A stretch of 64,000 nt of DNA from Acidobacteriota bacterium (GTDB lineage: Bacteria; Acidobacteriota; Vicinamibacteria; Vicinamibacterales; SCN-69-37), in contig JADJUS010000014.1 in NCBI GenBank assembly GCA_016716905.1, forward strand, positions 124,001 to 188,000, read 5' to 3'. Made by a program: the position numbers and the translations under genes. Under the pieces are notes generated by a model. The model had not been told where the DNA came from and searched no databases. It saw only the letters and a program-made list of their open reading frames with translations. Positions within the stretch are counted from its first letter, which is position 1. Every line of letters starts with the position of its first letter. Of this stretch, positions 36,730-46,431 are shown in pieces.

Positions 36730-38601
36730 CTATCTGATAATCAGCGGCAGCACCCGCACGCCGAGGAATCGCGTATCGTTGTCCGGGCTTGGGGGCGGCA
36801 CGAAGCCTGTATCGGTGGTGATCGCCAGGCGCCAGATGTAGCTGACCTGATCCTGCACGTTCTTGAATGGAAACCCACGATCCGGAGCGAACTGCACAAT
36901 CGCAGTTTGGTTCGGCACTAGCGACACCGTCACGCGACGGCCTTCGAGGTTCAGATCGACAGTCGTGGGTAATGGACCAGCGCTCAGCATCAACTGAAGA
37001 CGACGTTCCGGCAGGTTTGTGCGGACGAGGAGCTCCGCGCGCGACTGGCCGCGAGTCCAGAAGCTCAGGCCATCGGCCTCGCGAAGCCATGAATTCTTGT
37101 CGAGGTACATCAACCCAAATCCCGGGTGGCCTGGCTTGGCTCCGAATCCGCGTACCATCAGGTCTCGCTCGGTCGTGACCGGCAGGTCGTTGTAATTGGT
37201 CAGCTCGACGGGCAGCAAGCGGAGCGGGCCGCTGAAGGCGCGATCGCCTGGCCGCATCGATGTGTCGAATGGACTCAACACGAGAGGCGCCATGAACAAT
37301 CCGCCCACCAGCCACGGGACCAGCGACGCCGCGATTGACCGAATGGGCGGGAGCAGAAATACGGCCACGCCGTACACGCCCATGAAGTAGCGATTGCCGA
37401 CCGAGCCTCCACCGCCCATGAATGTGTAGGGCAGCGTGATGAGGAAGACGATCATTTGCGCCGCGATACCCGCGAGCACGAACCACTGCCACGTGTGTCG
37501 CTGCTGTCCCGCAGTGAGAAGGGCGACAACGGCAAACACAAACGGGAAGAAGTAGGCCACCATCCCGCCATAGCGGCCGATCCAGAAGTAGCCGAGATTC
37601 GCCCGCAGATTGCTCCACAACATCTGCGGATCAAACCAGACGTTTGTGAGCGCTTTGCTCGTTTCCCGTGGCTCGCACACATCGAGCCCCGCGGCAGGAG
37701 TCTCAAGCGGAAACGCGTTGTGACACGTCCGCCTGTCGAAGCCGCCCTGGTAGTTCCACTCCCCGCTGATGGCAAGGTTTGTCCCAAACCCAAGCCCCGC
37801 AGAAAGCGCAAACCCGGCGGCGACGATGGCGGCCCGTTTCCATTCCCTCTTCCACAGCCACCAGAGCCCCATCGGAAGGCCGAGCAACGCGTTTGTCAGT
37901 TTCGAGAACGTGAGGAGGCCAATGATCACCGCCGCCGCAACATCTGAGGCTGGGCCCCTGAGCCACGCGGTGCGAGCCGAAGACGGCGTCGGCGCCACGA
38001 ACTTGTAGAGCCAGCAGAAGTACGCGAGCAGGCCGAGCGAGAAATTGAATAACTCCGGCGCGATCCACGCCCAGTAGACGGGCACAACTGTCGGAAACAC
38101 AAAACCAGCCGCCAGCACCAGGCTGACGCCTGCGGCTGACCGCGCGCTGATGAACGCGTACGCACAGAAGAAGCCCAGTGCCAGTAATAGGCTGTTGAGG
38201 ATGTAAAAGCCCTTGGTGCCAAAGACCGCGACAAAGGGCGCGGCGACCAAGGGATACACAAACGACTTGCCGTAGAAGAGGCGGCTCTGGTCCGAATCAG
38301 GCTGGCCATTCAACGTGAGCCCGCGCTTCAGAAAGACGCCGCTCGGCCCGCCAGGAAATTCGCGCCGGGTCCGCGCGAGGTCTTCGTGACGGTACTCGAG
38401 GTCGAAGTCGCGCGCGAGGCTGTGCCCCATCAGGTAGTAGGTGGCCTCGTCGCTTTGAAAACCAGGCGCAGCGGTCGGGTCTGCGTTGGTGCGCCTGACG
38501 CCAACGGGATCCATCCACAGCGCGATACCGGCAAGGACGATAAATACCGCCGCCGCCGAGACCCAGCCGGCGCGCCAGCGCGCGTCAGCCGTTGCCGGCA
38601 T
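36730..38601 (-). CDS. large multi-pass membrane protein, GT-C-like
   Basis: 623 aa, about 11 membrane segments. The first loop contains PGFQSDEATYYLMGHSLARD, and a long hydrophilic C-terminal segment of about 150 residues has VELTNYNDLPVTTERDLMVR and beta-rich repeats (VDLNLEGRRVTVSLV), possibly a carbohydrate-binding domain. The overall plan fits a GT-C glycosyltransferase using a polyprenyl-linked sugar. The ATG at 38601 overlaps the TGA of the GT4 gene; a GTG one codon earlier is also possible. Confidence 0.72.
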   Translation of the reverse strand: MPATADARWRAGWVSAAAVFIVLAGIALWMDPVGVRRTNADPTAAPGFQSDEATYYLMGHSLARDFDLEYRHEDLARTRREFPGGPSGVFLKRGLTLNGQPDSDQSRLFYGKSFVYPLVAAPFVAVFGTKGFYILNSLLLALGFFCAYAFISARSAAGVSLVLAAGFVFPTVVPVYWAWIAPELFNFSLGLLAYFCWLYKFVAPTPSSARTAWLRGPASDVAAAVIIGLLTFSKLTNALLGLPMGLWWLWKREWKRAAIVAAGFALSAGLGFGTNLAISGEWNYQGGFDRRTCHNAFPLETPAAGLDVCEPRETSKALTNVWFDPQMLWSNLRANLGYFWIGRYGGMVAYFFPFVFAVVALLTAGQQRHTWQWFVLAGIAAQMIVFLITLPYTFMGGGGSVGNRYFMGVYGVAVFLLPPIRSIAASLVPWLVGGLFMAPLVLSPFDTSMRPGDRAFSGPLRLLPVELTNYNDLPVTTERDLMVRGFGAKPGHPGFGLMYLDKNSWLREADGLSFWTRGQSRAELLVRTNLPERRLQLMLSAGPLPTTVDLNLEGRRVTVSLVPNQTAIVQFAPDRGFPFKNVQDQVSYIWRLAITTDTGFVPPPSPDNDTRFLGVRVLPLIIR

Positions 38602-39806
38602 CACGCGCGGGCCTTCCCTGTCAGAAATCCGAGATCCATTTCCTCGGCCACCCGCCGGTGCCGCGGCCGCGACTCCTGATGCAGCACGCTGTAGAGCTGC
38701 TCCATCTTCCGGACAAAGGCCGTGATGTCATATGACTCTGCCGTCTTGCGCGCTGCTGTTCCAAGGCGCTGTCTCTCGGCTGGCGAATCCACCAGCCGGA
38801 TGATGCGGTCGGCGAGCGCCCGGGCATCCCGCCGCGGGACAATGAGCGCATCTTCGTCGGGCGTCAGCACCTCCATCAATCCATCGGCATCGGTGGCGAC
38901 GATGGCGCGTGAGGCGGCGAGGGCTTCGAACACGGTGAGGGGGGTGCCTTCCCACAGCGACGGGAAGACCGAGACGTCAAACGCCGCGAGCGCGCTGCGC
39001 ACATCTTTCACAAACCCGCCGAAGACAAAACGGTCCCCGAGGTTGAGTGCGGCGGCCTGGGCTTCCAGACTCGCCAGCAGCGGCCCTTCCCCGAACAGGA
39101 AGAACCGCGCGTTCGGCCGGGCATCCACAACCAGCCGCGCGGCCTCGACCAGGTACTGATTGCCCTTGGAGTCGTGAAGCCGAGTGACCGTCCCCATCAC
39201 CACGTCGTCCTGCCCCACGCCGAGCGCGGCGCGCGCCGCCGCCCGCTCGCCGGCGGTCACGGCCTGACCAAACTCATCGAGTGGCGCGCCAAGATACACG
39301 ACCTTGGTTCTCTGGGGCCGCACCAGGCGTGCCCCGGTGACAAACTCTGCCGTGCTCTTTGAGACGGCGAGCGCCACGTCGGTGTACGGCTCCAGCGTCC
39401 AGTCCGCCACTTTCTGAAACCACGGAGTGCTGGTGAGGTTCGCATGTTCGTGCAGCACCACGGGAATGCCGCGCATCGCCGCGGCGAGGCGCCCAAATGT
39501 GGTGGCGCCATAACCGTGCAGATGCAGGATGTCGATGTGTTTTGCGTCGATGATGCGCAGCAGTGCGAACAGGGTGCGGGGATCGAACTTGCCTCGCTCC
39601 AGATAGGTGATGTCAATGCCCAGCGAGTCCAACGTCTCTTCAGACAAATCGCGTTTGCGCAGGCTGACGAGCGAGACCTTAAACCGTGACGCATCAAACC
39701 TGGGGATCATCCACGCGAACAGGCGCTTGACGCCGTGCATTCGCGACCCCTCCCAGCCCAGGTGGTCACAGACTTGGAGGATATTTAGCGGGCGCTCGGT
39801 TGGCAT
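38601..39806 (-). CDS. GT4-family glycosyltransferase
   Basis: 401 aa. N-terminal acceptor domain with ILQVCDHLGWEGSRMHGVKR and ILHLHGYGATTFGRLAAAM; donor domain with VVMGTVTRLHDSKGNQYLVE, FFLFGEGPLLASLEAQA and the EX7E-type motif in FPSLWEGTPLTVFEALAAS. It is a retaining nucleotide-sugar transferase of the GT-B fold acting at the inner membrane. It is the first gene of a three-gene operon with the two GT-C-like proteins and is divergent from the flippase-like gene at 39863. Confidence 0.9.
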   Translation of the reverse strand: MPTERPLNILQVCDHLGWEGSRMHGVKRLFAWMIPRFDASRFKVSLVSLRKRDLSEETLDSLGIDITYLERGKFDPRTLFALLRIIDAKHIDILHLHGYGATTFGRLAAAMRGIPVVLHEHANLTSTPWFQKVADWTLEPYTDVALAVSKSTAEFVTGARLVRPQRTKVVYLGAPLDEFGQAVTAGERAAARAALGVGQDDVVMGTVTRLHDSKGNQYLVEAARLVVDARPNARFFLFGEGPLLASLEAQAAALNLGDRFVFGGFVKDVRSALAAFDVSVFPSLWEGTPLTVFEALAASRAIVATDADGLMEVLTPDEDALIVPRRDARALADRIIRLVDSPAERQRLGTAARKTAESYDITAFVRKMEQLYSVLHQESRPRHRRVAEEMDLGFLTGKARA

Positions 39807-39862
39807 GAAGGGGACGTTCGCAGGACCGGCGTCATTTTAGCGCCCATGTAGAATCTGCTGCA

Positions 39863-40840
39863 ATGATCTCCAGGGCCGCGCAGTTGGCATTCCGAGTGCT
39901 CCTCGCCAGTGGCCTGATGTGGCTGGCCACGAGGAATGCCTCGTGGACCGATATCGCCGGTGCGGTGAAAGCGGGTTCGTTGTCATGGTTCGGCGTGTGC
40001 CTCGGGCTTGTGGTGATCGACCGCGCGCTGATGGCCTGGCGGTGGATGGCACTCCTGCGCGCCGTGGAAACTCCGCCCTGCGTCCCCCGGCACCAGATAG
40101 TCAGAATTTTCTTCGTGAGCACTTTTGTCGGGACATTCTTACCTGGCGGTATTGGCGGAGATGCGGTCCGCGCCCTCAGCTTGTCGCGACTGGGTGCGCC
40201 GACCCAACTGGCCGTGGGATCGGTCGCGGTGGACCGCCTCCTGGGTACCGTCTCCGTTCTGCTGATGGCCGCCGGCGGCTCGATCCTCGTGGGGCGGCTC
40301 ATCGACGGCCGCCTCCTCGCGGTCTCCATCGTCATTGCGATTCTTGGCGTGGCCGGCACAATCCTGTTGCTGTTCGATTCAAGGATTCTGGCCGGTCTCG
40401 TGCGTTGGGCCGGGCGCAGATTCCCGAGAGTAGAACGGCTCGCGCAGAAGTTTCTGACCGCGATTCGCCAGTATGGCGGTCATCGGGGCGTACTCATCGG
40501 GGTGCTGCTCGCCTCGATCGGCGTTCAAGCGCTGCGATCGGCACAGGCGTGGTGCCTGGGGCTCGCCATAGGCCTGACCTTGGGCGGCGGGTGGTATTTC
40601 GCCCTCATTCCCTTCGGAGTGCTGGCCTTCCTGCTGCCCCTCTCGGTGTCTGGCCTGGGCGCCGGCGTGGCCTCGTTCGTTCCGTTATTCGCCCTTGCCG
40701 GATTGCCGAGGGAAGAGGCCTTCGCGCTCGGGTTGCTCTTCTGGTTCCTCGGCGTGCTTGGTAATCTGCCGGGCGGGATTTTGATGGTCCTTGGCTCAAA
40801 TTCCTCTCGATCCGGCTTGGCGTCCAGCTTGCATAAGTAG
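39863..40840 (+). CDS. UPF0104/AglD-type flippase-like membrane protein
   Basis: 325 aa, about eight membrane segments and no long hydrophilic N-terminus. Signature positions: RIFFVSTFVGTFLPGGIGGD followed by AVRALSLSRLG, and LPLSVSGLGAGVASFVPLFA. It is a paralogue of the protein at 34043-35107 in the same family. Likely role: translocation or membrane handling of a lipid-linked glycan. It is followed after 78 nt by lipoprotein A and could be co-transcribed with it. Confidence 0.85.
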   Translation: MISRAAQLAFRVLLASGLMWLATRNASWTDIAGAVKAGSLSWFGVCLGLVVIDRALMAWRWMALLRAVETPPCVPRHQIVRIFFVSTFVGTFLPGGIGGDAVRALSLSRLGAPTQLAVGSVAVDRLLGTVSVLLMAAGGSILVGRLIDGRLLAVSIVIAILGVAGTILLLFDSRILAGLVRWAGRRFPRVERLAQKFLTAIRQYGGHRGVLIGVLLASIGVQALRSAQAWCLGLAIGLTLGGGWYFALIPFGVLAFLLPLSVSGLGAGVASFVPLFALAGLPREEAFALGLLFWFLGVLGNLPGGILMVLGSNSSRSGLASSLHK

Positions 40841-40918
40841 TGACGCGGCGGCCCTATCGGCGGACCGATTCACGTCCGATACGGCCTTCAGTCTGTGCTT
40901 TTTGCAAGAGGGCCCCAT

Positions 40919-42121
40919 ATGCCGATCACGTTTTTCGCCCGCCGCTCCACATACCTGTCAACTGCGGCGCTGCTGCTCGTCGTTGCCGCCGGTTGCGAGC
41001 AGAGCAAAACCGCCAATCCGCTCAGTCCCCAAATTGCCGGGCCGCTGGCGAACGTGGACATCACCGTGCCCAAGGCCCTGGAACCCGGGACCGGCTGGAA
41101 GATCGAAGATAAGAACCAACCCATCACACTGCTGATTGAAAACCCGTCGAGCAGCAGCCCACGCCCGTTCACTTTGCGTGTGGAGGTGGCGACCGATGCC
41201 ACGTTCGCCAACGCCGTCTTCACGGCCAACAACATCGGACCTGGCCCGAACGGGCGCACCGCCGTGCGCCTGCCCGACAAACTCGCGCCCGGACGCAGTT
41301 ACCTCTGGCGCGCCCGGGCCGAGGATGGCGCCAACAACAGCGAATGGTCGGCTGCGGCGCAGTTCGACGTCCTGATGCCCATCTTCATCGGCACGCCTGT
41401 GGCGAAGTCTCCGGTGGGCAACGTTCGAGTCGAGTCTCGCACGCCCACACTGGTCGCCGCCAATGCGGTCACCACGGGGCCGCACGGCGCGCTCTTCTAT
41501 TTCTTCCAGATTTCTGGCACAGACACGTTCGGAGGTCAGGCAGCAAGCGCCGAGGCCCCCGTGAACCCCGGAGGTGAGACGTCACTCGCCATCCCGTCGG
41601 CCCTTCCCTACGACACAACGGTCTACTGGCGCGTCCGAATCACCGATGGTCTGAATGTGGGCGCCTGGTCCAAGACAGAGGTCTTCCGGACGCCCGTCGC
41701 ACCCGTGGTGGTGCCGCCTCCCCCGCCGCCAGGTGGCGGCAGTGGTGGTGGCGGTGGCGGCACGGGCGGATCCTGCGCCGGTAACAACGGCGACGCCATC
41801 GTGCAGTGCATCGCGGCCAAGTACCCGCAGTATCTGGTCCCTGTGGGTTCGCTCGGGCAACGTCAGAGCAACATGATGTTCCTGCGCGACCGGATCATCG
41901 AAGCTGGCCGCTGTGGCGGCCTGGACCTCGCCTGGAACCTCAAGCGCGGCGGCCCCGAGATCAGCATCGACTTCCTGGTGCACATGGACAACGGTACGCT
42001 CCGGGGTATCGATATCGCCTTTGACTACGACAACATCAGCACGCCGTTGAAGCTCTACTGGGGCGAAGGAACGTTCCCCTACTACGGCGGCTACCCGCAG
42101 TTCAGTTGTTCAGGCGTGTAG
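40919..42121 (+). CDS. lipoprotein A with FN3-like domains
   Basis: 400 aa. Lipoprotein signal peptide (AALLLVVAAGC, cleaved before Cys), then two FN3-like beta-sandwich domains, each ending in the pattern Y-x-W-R-A/V-R (RSYLWRARAEDGANNSEWS, TTVYWRVRITDG). A proline/glycine-rich linker (VVPPPPPPGGGSGGGGGG) leads to a C-terminal domain starting GDAIVQCIAAKYPQYLVPVG with two or more cysteines. The start (ATG 40919) has GAGGG upstream and yields the signal peptide directly. It is probably anchored in the outer membrane and faces the surface. Paralogue of lipoproteins B and C in the N-terminal half. Confidence 0.85.
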   Translation: MPITFFARRSTYLSTAALLLVVAAGCEQSKTANPLSPQIAGPLANVDITVPKALEPGTGWKIEDKNQPITLLIENPSSSSPRPFTLRVEVATDATFANAVFTANNIGPGPNGRTAVRLPDKLAPGRSYLWRARAEDGANNSEWSAAAQFDVLMPIFIGTPVAKSPVGNVRVESRTPTLVAANAVTTGPHGALFYFFQISGTDTFGGQAASAEAPVNPGGETSLAIPSALPYDTTVYWRVRITDGLNVGAWSKTEVFRTPVAPVVVPPPPPPGGGSGGGGGGTGGSCAGNNGDAIVQCIAAKYPQYLVPVGSLGQRQSNMMFLRDRIIEAGRCGGLDLAWNLKRGGPEISIDFLVHMDNGTLRGIDIAFDYDNISTPLKLYWGEGTFPYYGGYPQFSCSGV

Positions 42122-42146
42122 CGCCACGGACCATCGGTACAAAAAG

Positions 42147-42180
42147 AAAGGGGCAGGCGCCGCAAGCGCCTGCCCCTTTT
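42147..42180. terminator. bidirectional rho-independent terminator
   Basis: An 11-bp GC stem (42150-42160 with 42166-42176), loop CGCAA, extended by A-T pairs and flanked by an A-run on the left and a T-run on the right, so it can terminate both strands. It sits between lipoprotein A (ends 42121) and the convergent beta-barrel gene (ends 42199). Confidence 0.92.
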
Positions 42181-42198
42181 GTCTTGAGTCCCTGCGGC

Positions 42199-42927
42199 TT
42201 AGAACTTGATCCGGACGCCGCCGCCGATCTGGAATCCACCAACATCCAGCTTGGTGGTCGAGGTCAGGTTGACCTTCGCTGCCGAATACCGCGCGAAGGC
42301 GCCGACGCCAATGTTCTTCGTAATGAGGTACCGCCCGTCCACGCCGGCCATCACGCCCCACACGGACTTGTCGACGGTCTCGAGGTCCACTGTGACGGTC
42401 GGGCTGCTGCCTTCGACCACGGAGGCGCCCACCACCGTCTCGTGCTGCACGGCCGCGACGGTCGGGCCCAGCATCGCCATGACTTCAAACTTCTCGGTGA
42501 CCGGAATCATCCAGCCGATCAGGACGCTGGTCCACAACTCCGAATGTTTCATGCCGGCCACGCTGCCGCTCACAGACCGAGCCTGGTCGTAAAACGCGGG
42601 GTGGGGAATCACCGCGGTGGTGAGCCCATCGCTGTCCGCCTTGCGGCCCGAGACGCTGAGCGCCACGGCCATGTTGCTCCACACACGAATGCCGCCGGTC
42701 ACGTCCCAGATGGCCGAGCCTTTGATTTCGCGGGTGGTGTCTATCGTTGCTGTTTCGTCATACAACGGGAATGAGAGCGTGGTTGCGACATCCTTCTTTC
42801 CAGTCTGGACGCCTCCACTCACGTTCAAGAACACCCGATCGGTCCACTGGAGCATCTGGGCGTGGGCGTCGGCCCCTCCCAGGAGCATGGCGCTGAAAAC
42901 AGTTCCTACCACTACTCTCTTCATCAT
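42199..42927 (-). CDS. outer-membrane beta-barrel protein
   Basis: 242 aa. Signal peptide (VVVGTVFSAMLLGGADAHAQ, cleavage after AHA), then eight or so amphipathic strands: DRVFLNVSGGVQTG, KGSAIWDVTGGIRVW, NMAVALSVSGRKAD, KFEVMAMLGPTVAAV, KNIGVGAFARYSAAKV, and the terminal strand KLDVGGFQIGGGVRIKF ending in Phe, the usual BAM recognition residue. It is probably a small outer-membrane barrel; function unknown. Its ATG has AAGGA upstream. Monocistronic, with the terminator at 42147-42180 at its end. Confidence 0.82.
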   Translation of the reverse strand: MMKRVVVGTVFSAMLLGGADAHAQMLQWTDRVFLNVSGGVQTGKKDVATTLSFPLYDETATIDTTREIKGSAIWDVTGGIRVWSNMAVALSVSGRKADSDGLTTAVIPHPAFYDQARSVSGSVAGMKHSELWTSVLIGWMIPVTEKFEVMAMLGPTVAAVQHETVVGASVVEGSSPTVTVDLETVDKSVWGVMAGVDGRYLITKNIGVGAFARYSAAKVNLTSTTKLDVGGFQIGGGVRIKF

Positions 42928-43092
42928 TTCGGTCCTTTAATCGAGTCTCACTGGGCCCGATGGCCTGGCACTGCGCCGCATCCGCATTCAATTTCACTTA
43001 GGCGCTGACTGGGATATCATACAACGCACGTCCATGGTAATGGCTGGTGCGTGAGCCCAGCAACGGAAAAACTCGTTGGAGAAACTCTCAGC

Positions 43093-44256
43093 ATGCGTAC
43101 GACTTCTGCATTCGCCCTCGTGTCCGGCACCCTCATCCTGGCGGTGGCTGTGGCCTGCAGCCAGCCCGGCACCCAGTCGATTCCATCACCGACCGCACCG
43201 GCCTCTGATGATCTGGGCCCGGGCGGATCCACGCTGAAGGTTCCGGCACCAACACTGCAGTCACCTGCCAACAACCAGCAGGTGACCACGACGACGAACA
43301 TTTCGCTCGTCTCCACCAACGTGTCCGGCACCAACATCTCGTTCCCGGTCACCCTCGAGTATGAAGTGCGACTGCTCGGCAGCAACCCTGCCGGGACGCT
43401 GATCGCCAATCCGAAGGTTCCGCAGTCGAGCGGCGCCACCACAACCTGGGTGCTGCCCAACCAGCTCGATACCAGTGCCCTGTATACCTGGCGCGTCCGC
43501 GCCACCTATAGCGGTGCGTTCGGCCCCTGGTCCTCAACCTTCACGTTCAAGGCGCCGGACATTCCACCCTCCTACATCCGAGGCAATGAGATCTTCGACT
43601 CATTGACCGATGGTAAGACCGTCGGCACGGTGTTTGGCAACGTGCAGTGGCTGCCGGGCGTTGGTGTCAAGCTGCTTGATCAGACCAGCCGCATCACCTA
43701 CACGCTGCCCACCACGTTGACTGAAGGCACCTTCTCAATGATGGTCAAGGGTGTTGATGAGTCCAACCCCGGCGACAAGTCGAAGATCATGTCGATGCAG
43801 GAAAATGGTGGTGACATTACGTCCAACGACTACCGCATGACCGCGGAACTCCGTGGCCGTGCCTACGTCACGCCAGGTGCCGTTCAGGCCCGCATCATCA
43901 CCGGCGATGCCGGGGACGAAGAGCACATTCACGACACGCCGCGCATTGTGGTCGACTTCAACGACGAAGAGTGGTACCTGTGGCGCTGCACCTGGCGCAA
44001 TGACCTCTTCACCCTGGAAGTCAGGCGCGGTGGGCCCAACGGCCAGGTCATGTACAGCGCCACGCGGGGCACGAGTACGCGCGCCTATCGCCCCATCCCG
44101 CACGTCATTCACATCGGCGCTCCCGTCGGACGCGCCGGTGCCATCGACGCGACCGCCGCGGGCATGATCGCGAAGAACCTCTGGGTATCGCCACTGCAGA
44201 CGCGGCCGCAGTTCCCGTTCCCGGACGTGCTGGCAAGCCCTTCCGCCCGCCGCTAG
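43093..44256 (+). CDS. lipoprotein B with FN3-like and lectin-like domains
   Basis: 387 aa. Lipoprotein signal (LVSGTLILAVAVAC, lipobox ending in Cys), a Ser/Pro/Thr-rich tether, an FN3-like domain (ALYTWRVRATYSGAFGPWSS), then a domain of about 220 residues with RIVVDFNDEEWYLWRCTWRN and DLFTLEVRRGGPNGQVMYS, which looks like a concanavalin-like sandwich. The same C-terminal layout recurs in lipoprotein C (50642-51748). It is probably an outer-membrane-anchored glycan- or surface-binding protein. The ATG at 43093 follows GGAG at 11 bases; earlier in-frame starts give no signal peptide. Confidence 0.85.
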   Translation: MRTTSAFALVSGTLILAVAVACSQPGTQSIPSPTAPASDDLGPGGSTLKVPAPTLQSPANNQQVTTTTNISLVSTNVSGTNISFPVTLEYEVRLLGSNPAGTLIANPKVPQSSGATTTWVLPNQLDTSALYTWRVRATYSGAFGPWSSTFTFKAPDIPPSYIRGNEIFDSLTDGKTVGTVFGNVQWLPGVGVKLLDQTSRITYTLPTTLTEGTFSMMVKGVDESNPGDKSKIMSMQENGGDITSNDYRMTAELRGRAYVTPGAVQARIITGDAGDEEHIHDTPRIVVDFNDEEWYLWRCTWRNDLFTLEVRRGGPNGQVMYSATRGTSTRAYRPIPHVIHIGAPVGRAGAIDATAAGMIAKNLWVSPLQTRPQFPFPDVLASPSARR

Positions 44257-44275
44257 TTCGATCGTTTTTGTGACG

Positions 44276-44308
44276 CACGAAGGGCGGCCACCTCGGCCGC
44301 CCTTCGTG
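44276..44308. terminator. strong hairpin after lipoprotein B
   Basis: A perfect 14-bp stem (44276-44289 with 44295-44308) with loop ACCTC, 20 nt after the lipoprotein B stop. No U-tract follows directly on the plus strand, so it may be a terminator of atypical form or a 3' stabiliser. Confidence 0.55.
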
Positions 44309-44363
44309 TGTCCGGGCCCTTCTCTTGACTCACTTCTCCGTTGGTGGAACGATCTCCTCGCCC

Positions 44364-44882
44364 ATGATTCGAACCGTCAACCGCGGCCTGGTCTTCATGG
44401 TCGCCGTTGGCGTGCTCCTGTCCTCGTGGGCGATGCTCCCCTCGTTCATCGACCTGCCTCTCTATTTCCTGATTGCGGCGATCTTCACCTTGCCGGGCTG
44501 GTGGCTGGCCCGTTGGGTTGCCGGTGACGACGCCGACGCGTTGAGCCGCGCCATTCTGGCGTTGCCGCTGGGGTACGTCGCCGGCGCCGTGACCTGCGCG
44601 GCGCTGCGACTGGTGGGTGTCTCGTCCCCCTTCGCCGTGCTGGCGGCCATCACCGGCCTCGCCCTGGTGCTGACTATGGGCCTTCCGGCGGCCGCAACCT
44701 GGCGTCATCGCGCTCGTCCGGCTGGACGCGCCCGATCGCCTCGCCCTCGCCGTGTTGTGGCTGCTGACGCTCGGAGTGGTGGGGCCAGTGTTTGCACTGG
44801 TCGGGAACACAACGCCCCTGGGCCTGGCGTATCGTGCGTACTTCAACGCAGATCTCTTCGTCCACATGACGGTGGTCGCTGA
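44364..44882 (+). pseudogene. N-terminal part of a frameshifted GT-C-like membrane protein
   Basis: From ATG 44364 (MIRTVNRGLVFMVAVGVLLS) four hydrophobic segments are encoded, including PLYFLIAAIFTLPGWWLARW and AAITGLALVLTMGLPAAATW. After about 44700 this frame becomes Arg-rich and unlike a membrane protein, while another frame takes over with VIALVRLDAPDRLALAVLWL. A single one-base indel near 44700-44715 would join the two parts. Either the gene is broken or the assembly has an error here. The C-terminal part is described in the next entry. Confidence 0.65.
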
Positions 44883-46416
44883 ATTCGCCAAGGGCACGGT
44901 GCCACTGGCCAATCCCTTCTCACCGCTCGAAGCATTCCCCTACTACTGGACCTACTTCACACTGCCTGGGGTCTTTTCGCAGCTGAGGCCGGTACTGCCC
45001 GTGGACCCGGCCATCATGCTTACGGATACGGCGATGGCGCTGGTGTTCATCAGCGTCGGCTTCCTGGCCGTCCGCAATTTCGGCGCGTCCGCGCTGGCCA
45101 CTGCGATCTCGTGGTCCACGATTCTGCTCGCCTCGAGCTTCGAGGGTGCGTATTTCTTGTGGGATCAAATCGCGACCGGCAGGCCCATCGCCGAATTCCG
45201 TACATGGAACATCGACGCCGTCACGCGGTGGGTCTGGAATCTGCCGGGCGTGGATGGGTTCCAGCGCGCGATGTGGTGGACCCCCCAGCACCTGATGGCG
45301 CTGACCCTGGTGTTCATCCTGCTGCTCGTCGTCGCCCGCGCCCGACGAGCCAATACGCTGGCCCCCTCGATTCTCGAGGGGCTGCTGCTGGGCGCGATGC
45401 TCGCGATCAGCAGCTTTAATGGAACGCTCCTCGTGGGGTCGTACGCCGTCGCGCAGGTGGCGATCCTGGCTGCCGAGCGTGGCCGCGGGTTCGGCGCCTG
45501 GTTTGTCTCGCGCTCGGTAGCCGCAGTCATGGTGTTGCTCTTGCTTGGCCTCACGCTCGGTCTTGGCATGGTGCAATCCACGCCGAATGCGTTTCTTGTT
45601 GGATGGAACCGTTTCTTCCTGCGCGGGCCGTGGACCTTTGTGCTGCTCAGCTTTGGCCCGGCGTTGTTTCTTGCGCCGCTTGGCCTGCGCGCGGCGTTTC
45701 GCGCATCGAGCCGGCTGGTCATCACGCTGGCGTCGATCCTCGCGGTCATCACGGTCGTCTTTCTCTTTGTCGATCTTCGCGGCCACGAAAACACGCAGGT
45801 GACCTTCCGCACCGGTCACCTGATGTATCTGTGCCTGGGGATTCTGCTCGCATTCGCCATCGACAACTGGCGCGCTGCAGGCGGGGTGCGATCGATCGCG
45901 CTCTCAGCGCTGCTGCTGCTCGGAGCGATCGTGGCGCTGCCGACGGTGGCGCTCGACTGGTACAACGCTCGGGATATTTCGAACATCGAGAACAGTCCGG
46001 GCAACTTCCCCTGGACCGTTCACATCAGTCCAGACGATGACGCTGCGGCGCAGTACATTCACGCCGTTCTGCCTCCGACGGCCACCGTGCAGACCGACGC
46101 GCTGCCGCGCGATCGCAATACCTGGGCTTTTGTCACGGCGTTTGCCCGACGACGGATGGCGGTGGGCAACGGGCTGTTCACACTGAATCCCCTGCGATAC
46201 CAACCCGCGATGGCGCGCGTGCATGAAGCGTATCAGAGCCCGTCAGCGGAGGTCGCTCACACCGCGTTTGTCGAGCTGGGCGTGGACTATTTTTACGTGG
46301 GTGACGTGGAGCGGAAGGTCAACGGTGCGTCGGTGCAGAAATTTGCGCTGCACCCGAGTCTGTTCCAGCCGGTCTACTGGCGCGGCAGCGTCGAAGTATT
46401 CAAAGTCGTCAAATAG
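44752..46416 (+). CDS. large multi-pass membrane protein, GT-C-like, main part of a frameshifted gene
   Basis: 554 aa from a GTG at 44752; coding character in this frame actually begins near 44707, and the natural N-terminus is in another frame from 44364. About ten membrane segments; the first long loop holds YRAYFNADLFVHMTVVAEFA with Asp and His typical of GT-C active-site loops; the end is a soluble domain (ELGVDYFYVGDVERKVNGAS, FQPVYWRGSVEVFKVVK). It probably transfers sugars from a lipid carrier in the periplasm. Combined with the N-terminal part, the protein would have about 680 residues. Convergent with the methyltransferase gene at 46432. Confidence 0.72.
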   Translation: MLWLLTLGVVGPVFALVGNTTPLGLAYRAYFNADLFVHMTVVAEFAKGTVPLANPFSPLEAFPYYWTYFTLPGVFSQLRPVLPVDPAIMLTDTAMALVFISVGFLAVRNFGASALATAISWSTILLASSFEGAYFLWDQIATGRPIAEFRTWNIDAVTRWVWNLPGVDGFQRAMWWTPQHLMALTLVFILLLVVARARRANTLAPSILEGLLLGAMLAISSFNGTLLVGSYAVAQVAILAAERGRGFGAWFVSRSVAAVMVLLLLGLTLGLGMVQSTPNAFLVGWNRFFLRGPWTFVLLSFGPALFLAPLGLRAAFRASSRLVITLASILAVITVVFLFVDLRGHENTQVTFRTGHLMYLCLGILLAFAIDNWRAAGGVRSIALSALLLLGAIVALPTVALDWYNARDISNIENSPGNFPWTVHISPDDDAAAQYIHAVLPPTATVQTDALPRDRNTWAFVTAFARRRMAVGNGLFTLNPLRYQPAMARVHEAYQSPSAEVAHTAFVELGVDYFYVGDVERKVNGASVQKFALHPSLFQPVYWRGSVEVFKVVK

Positions 46417-46431
46417 CCACGCGGCCGGACG

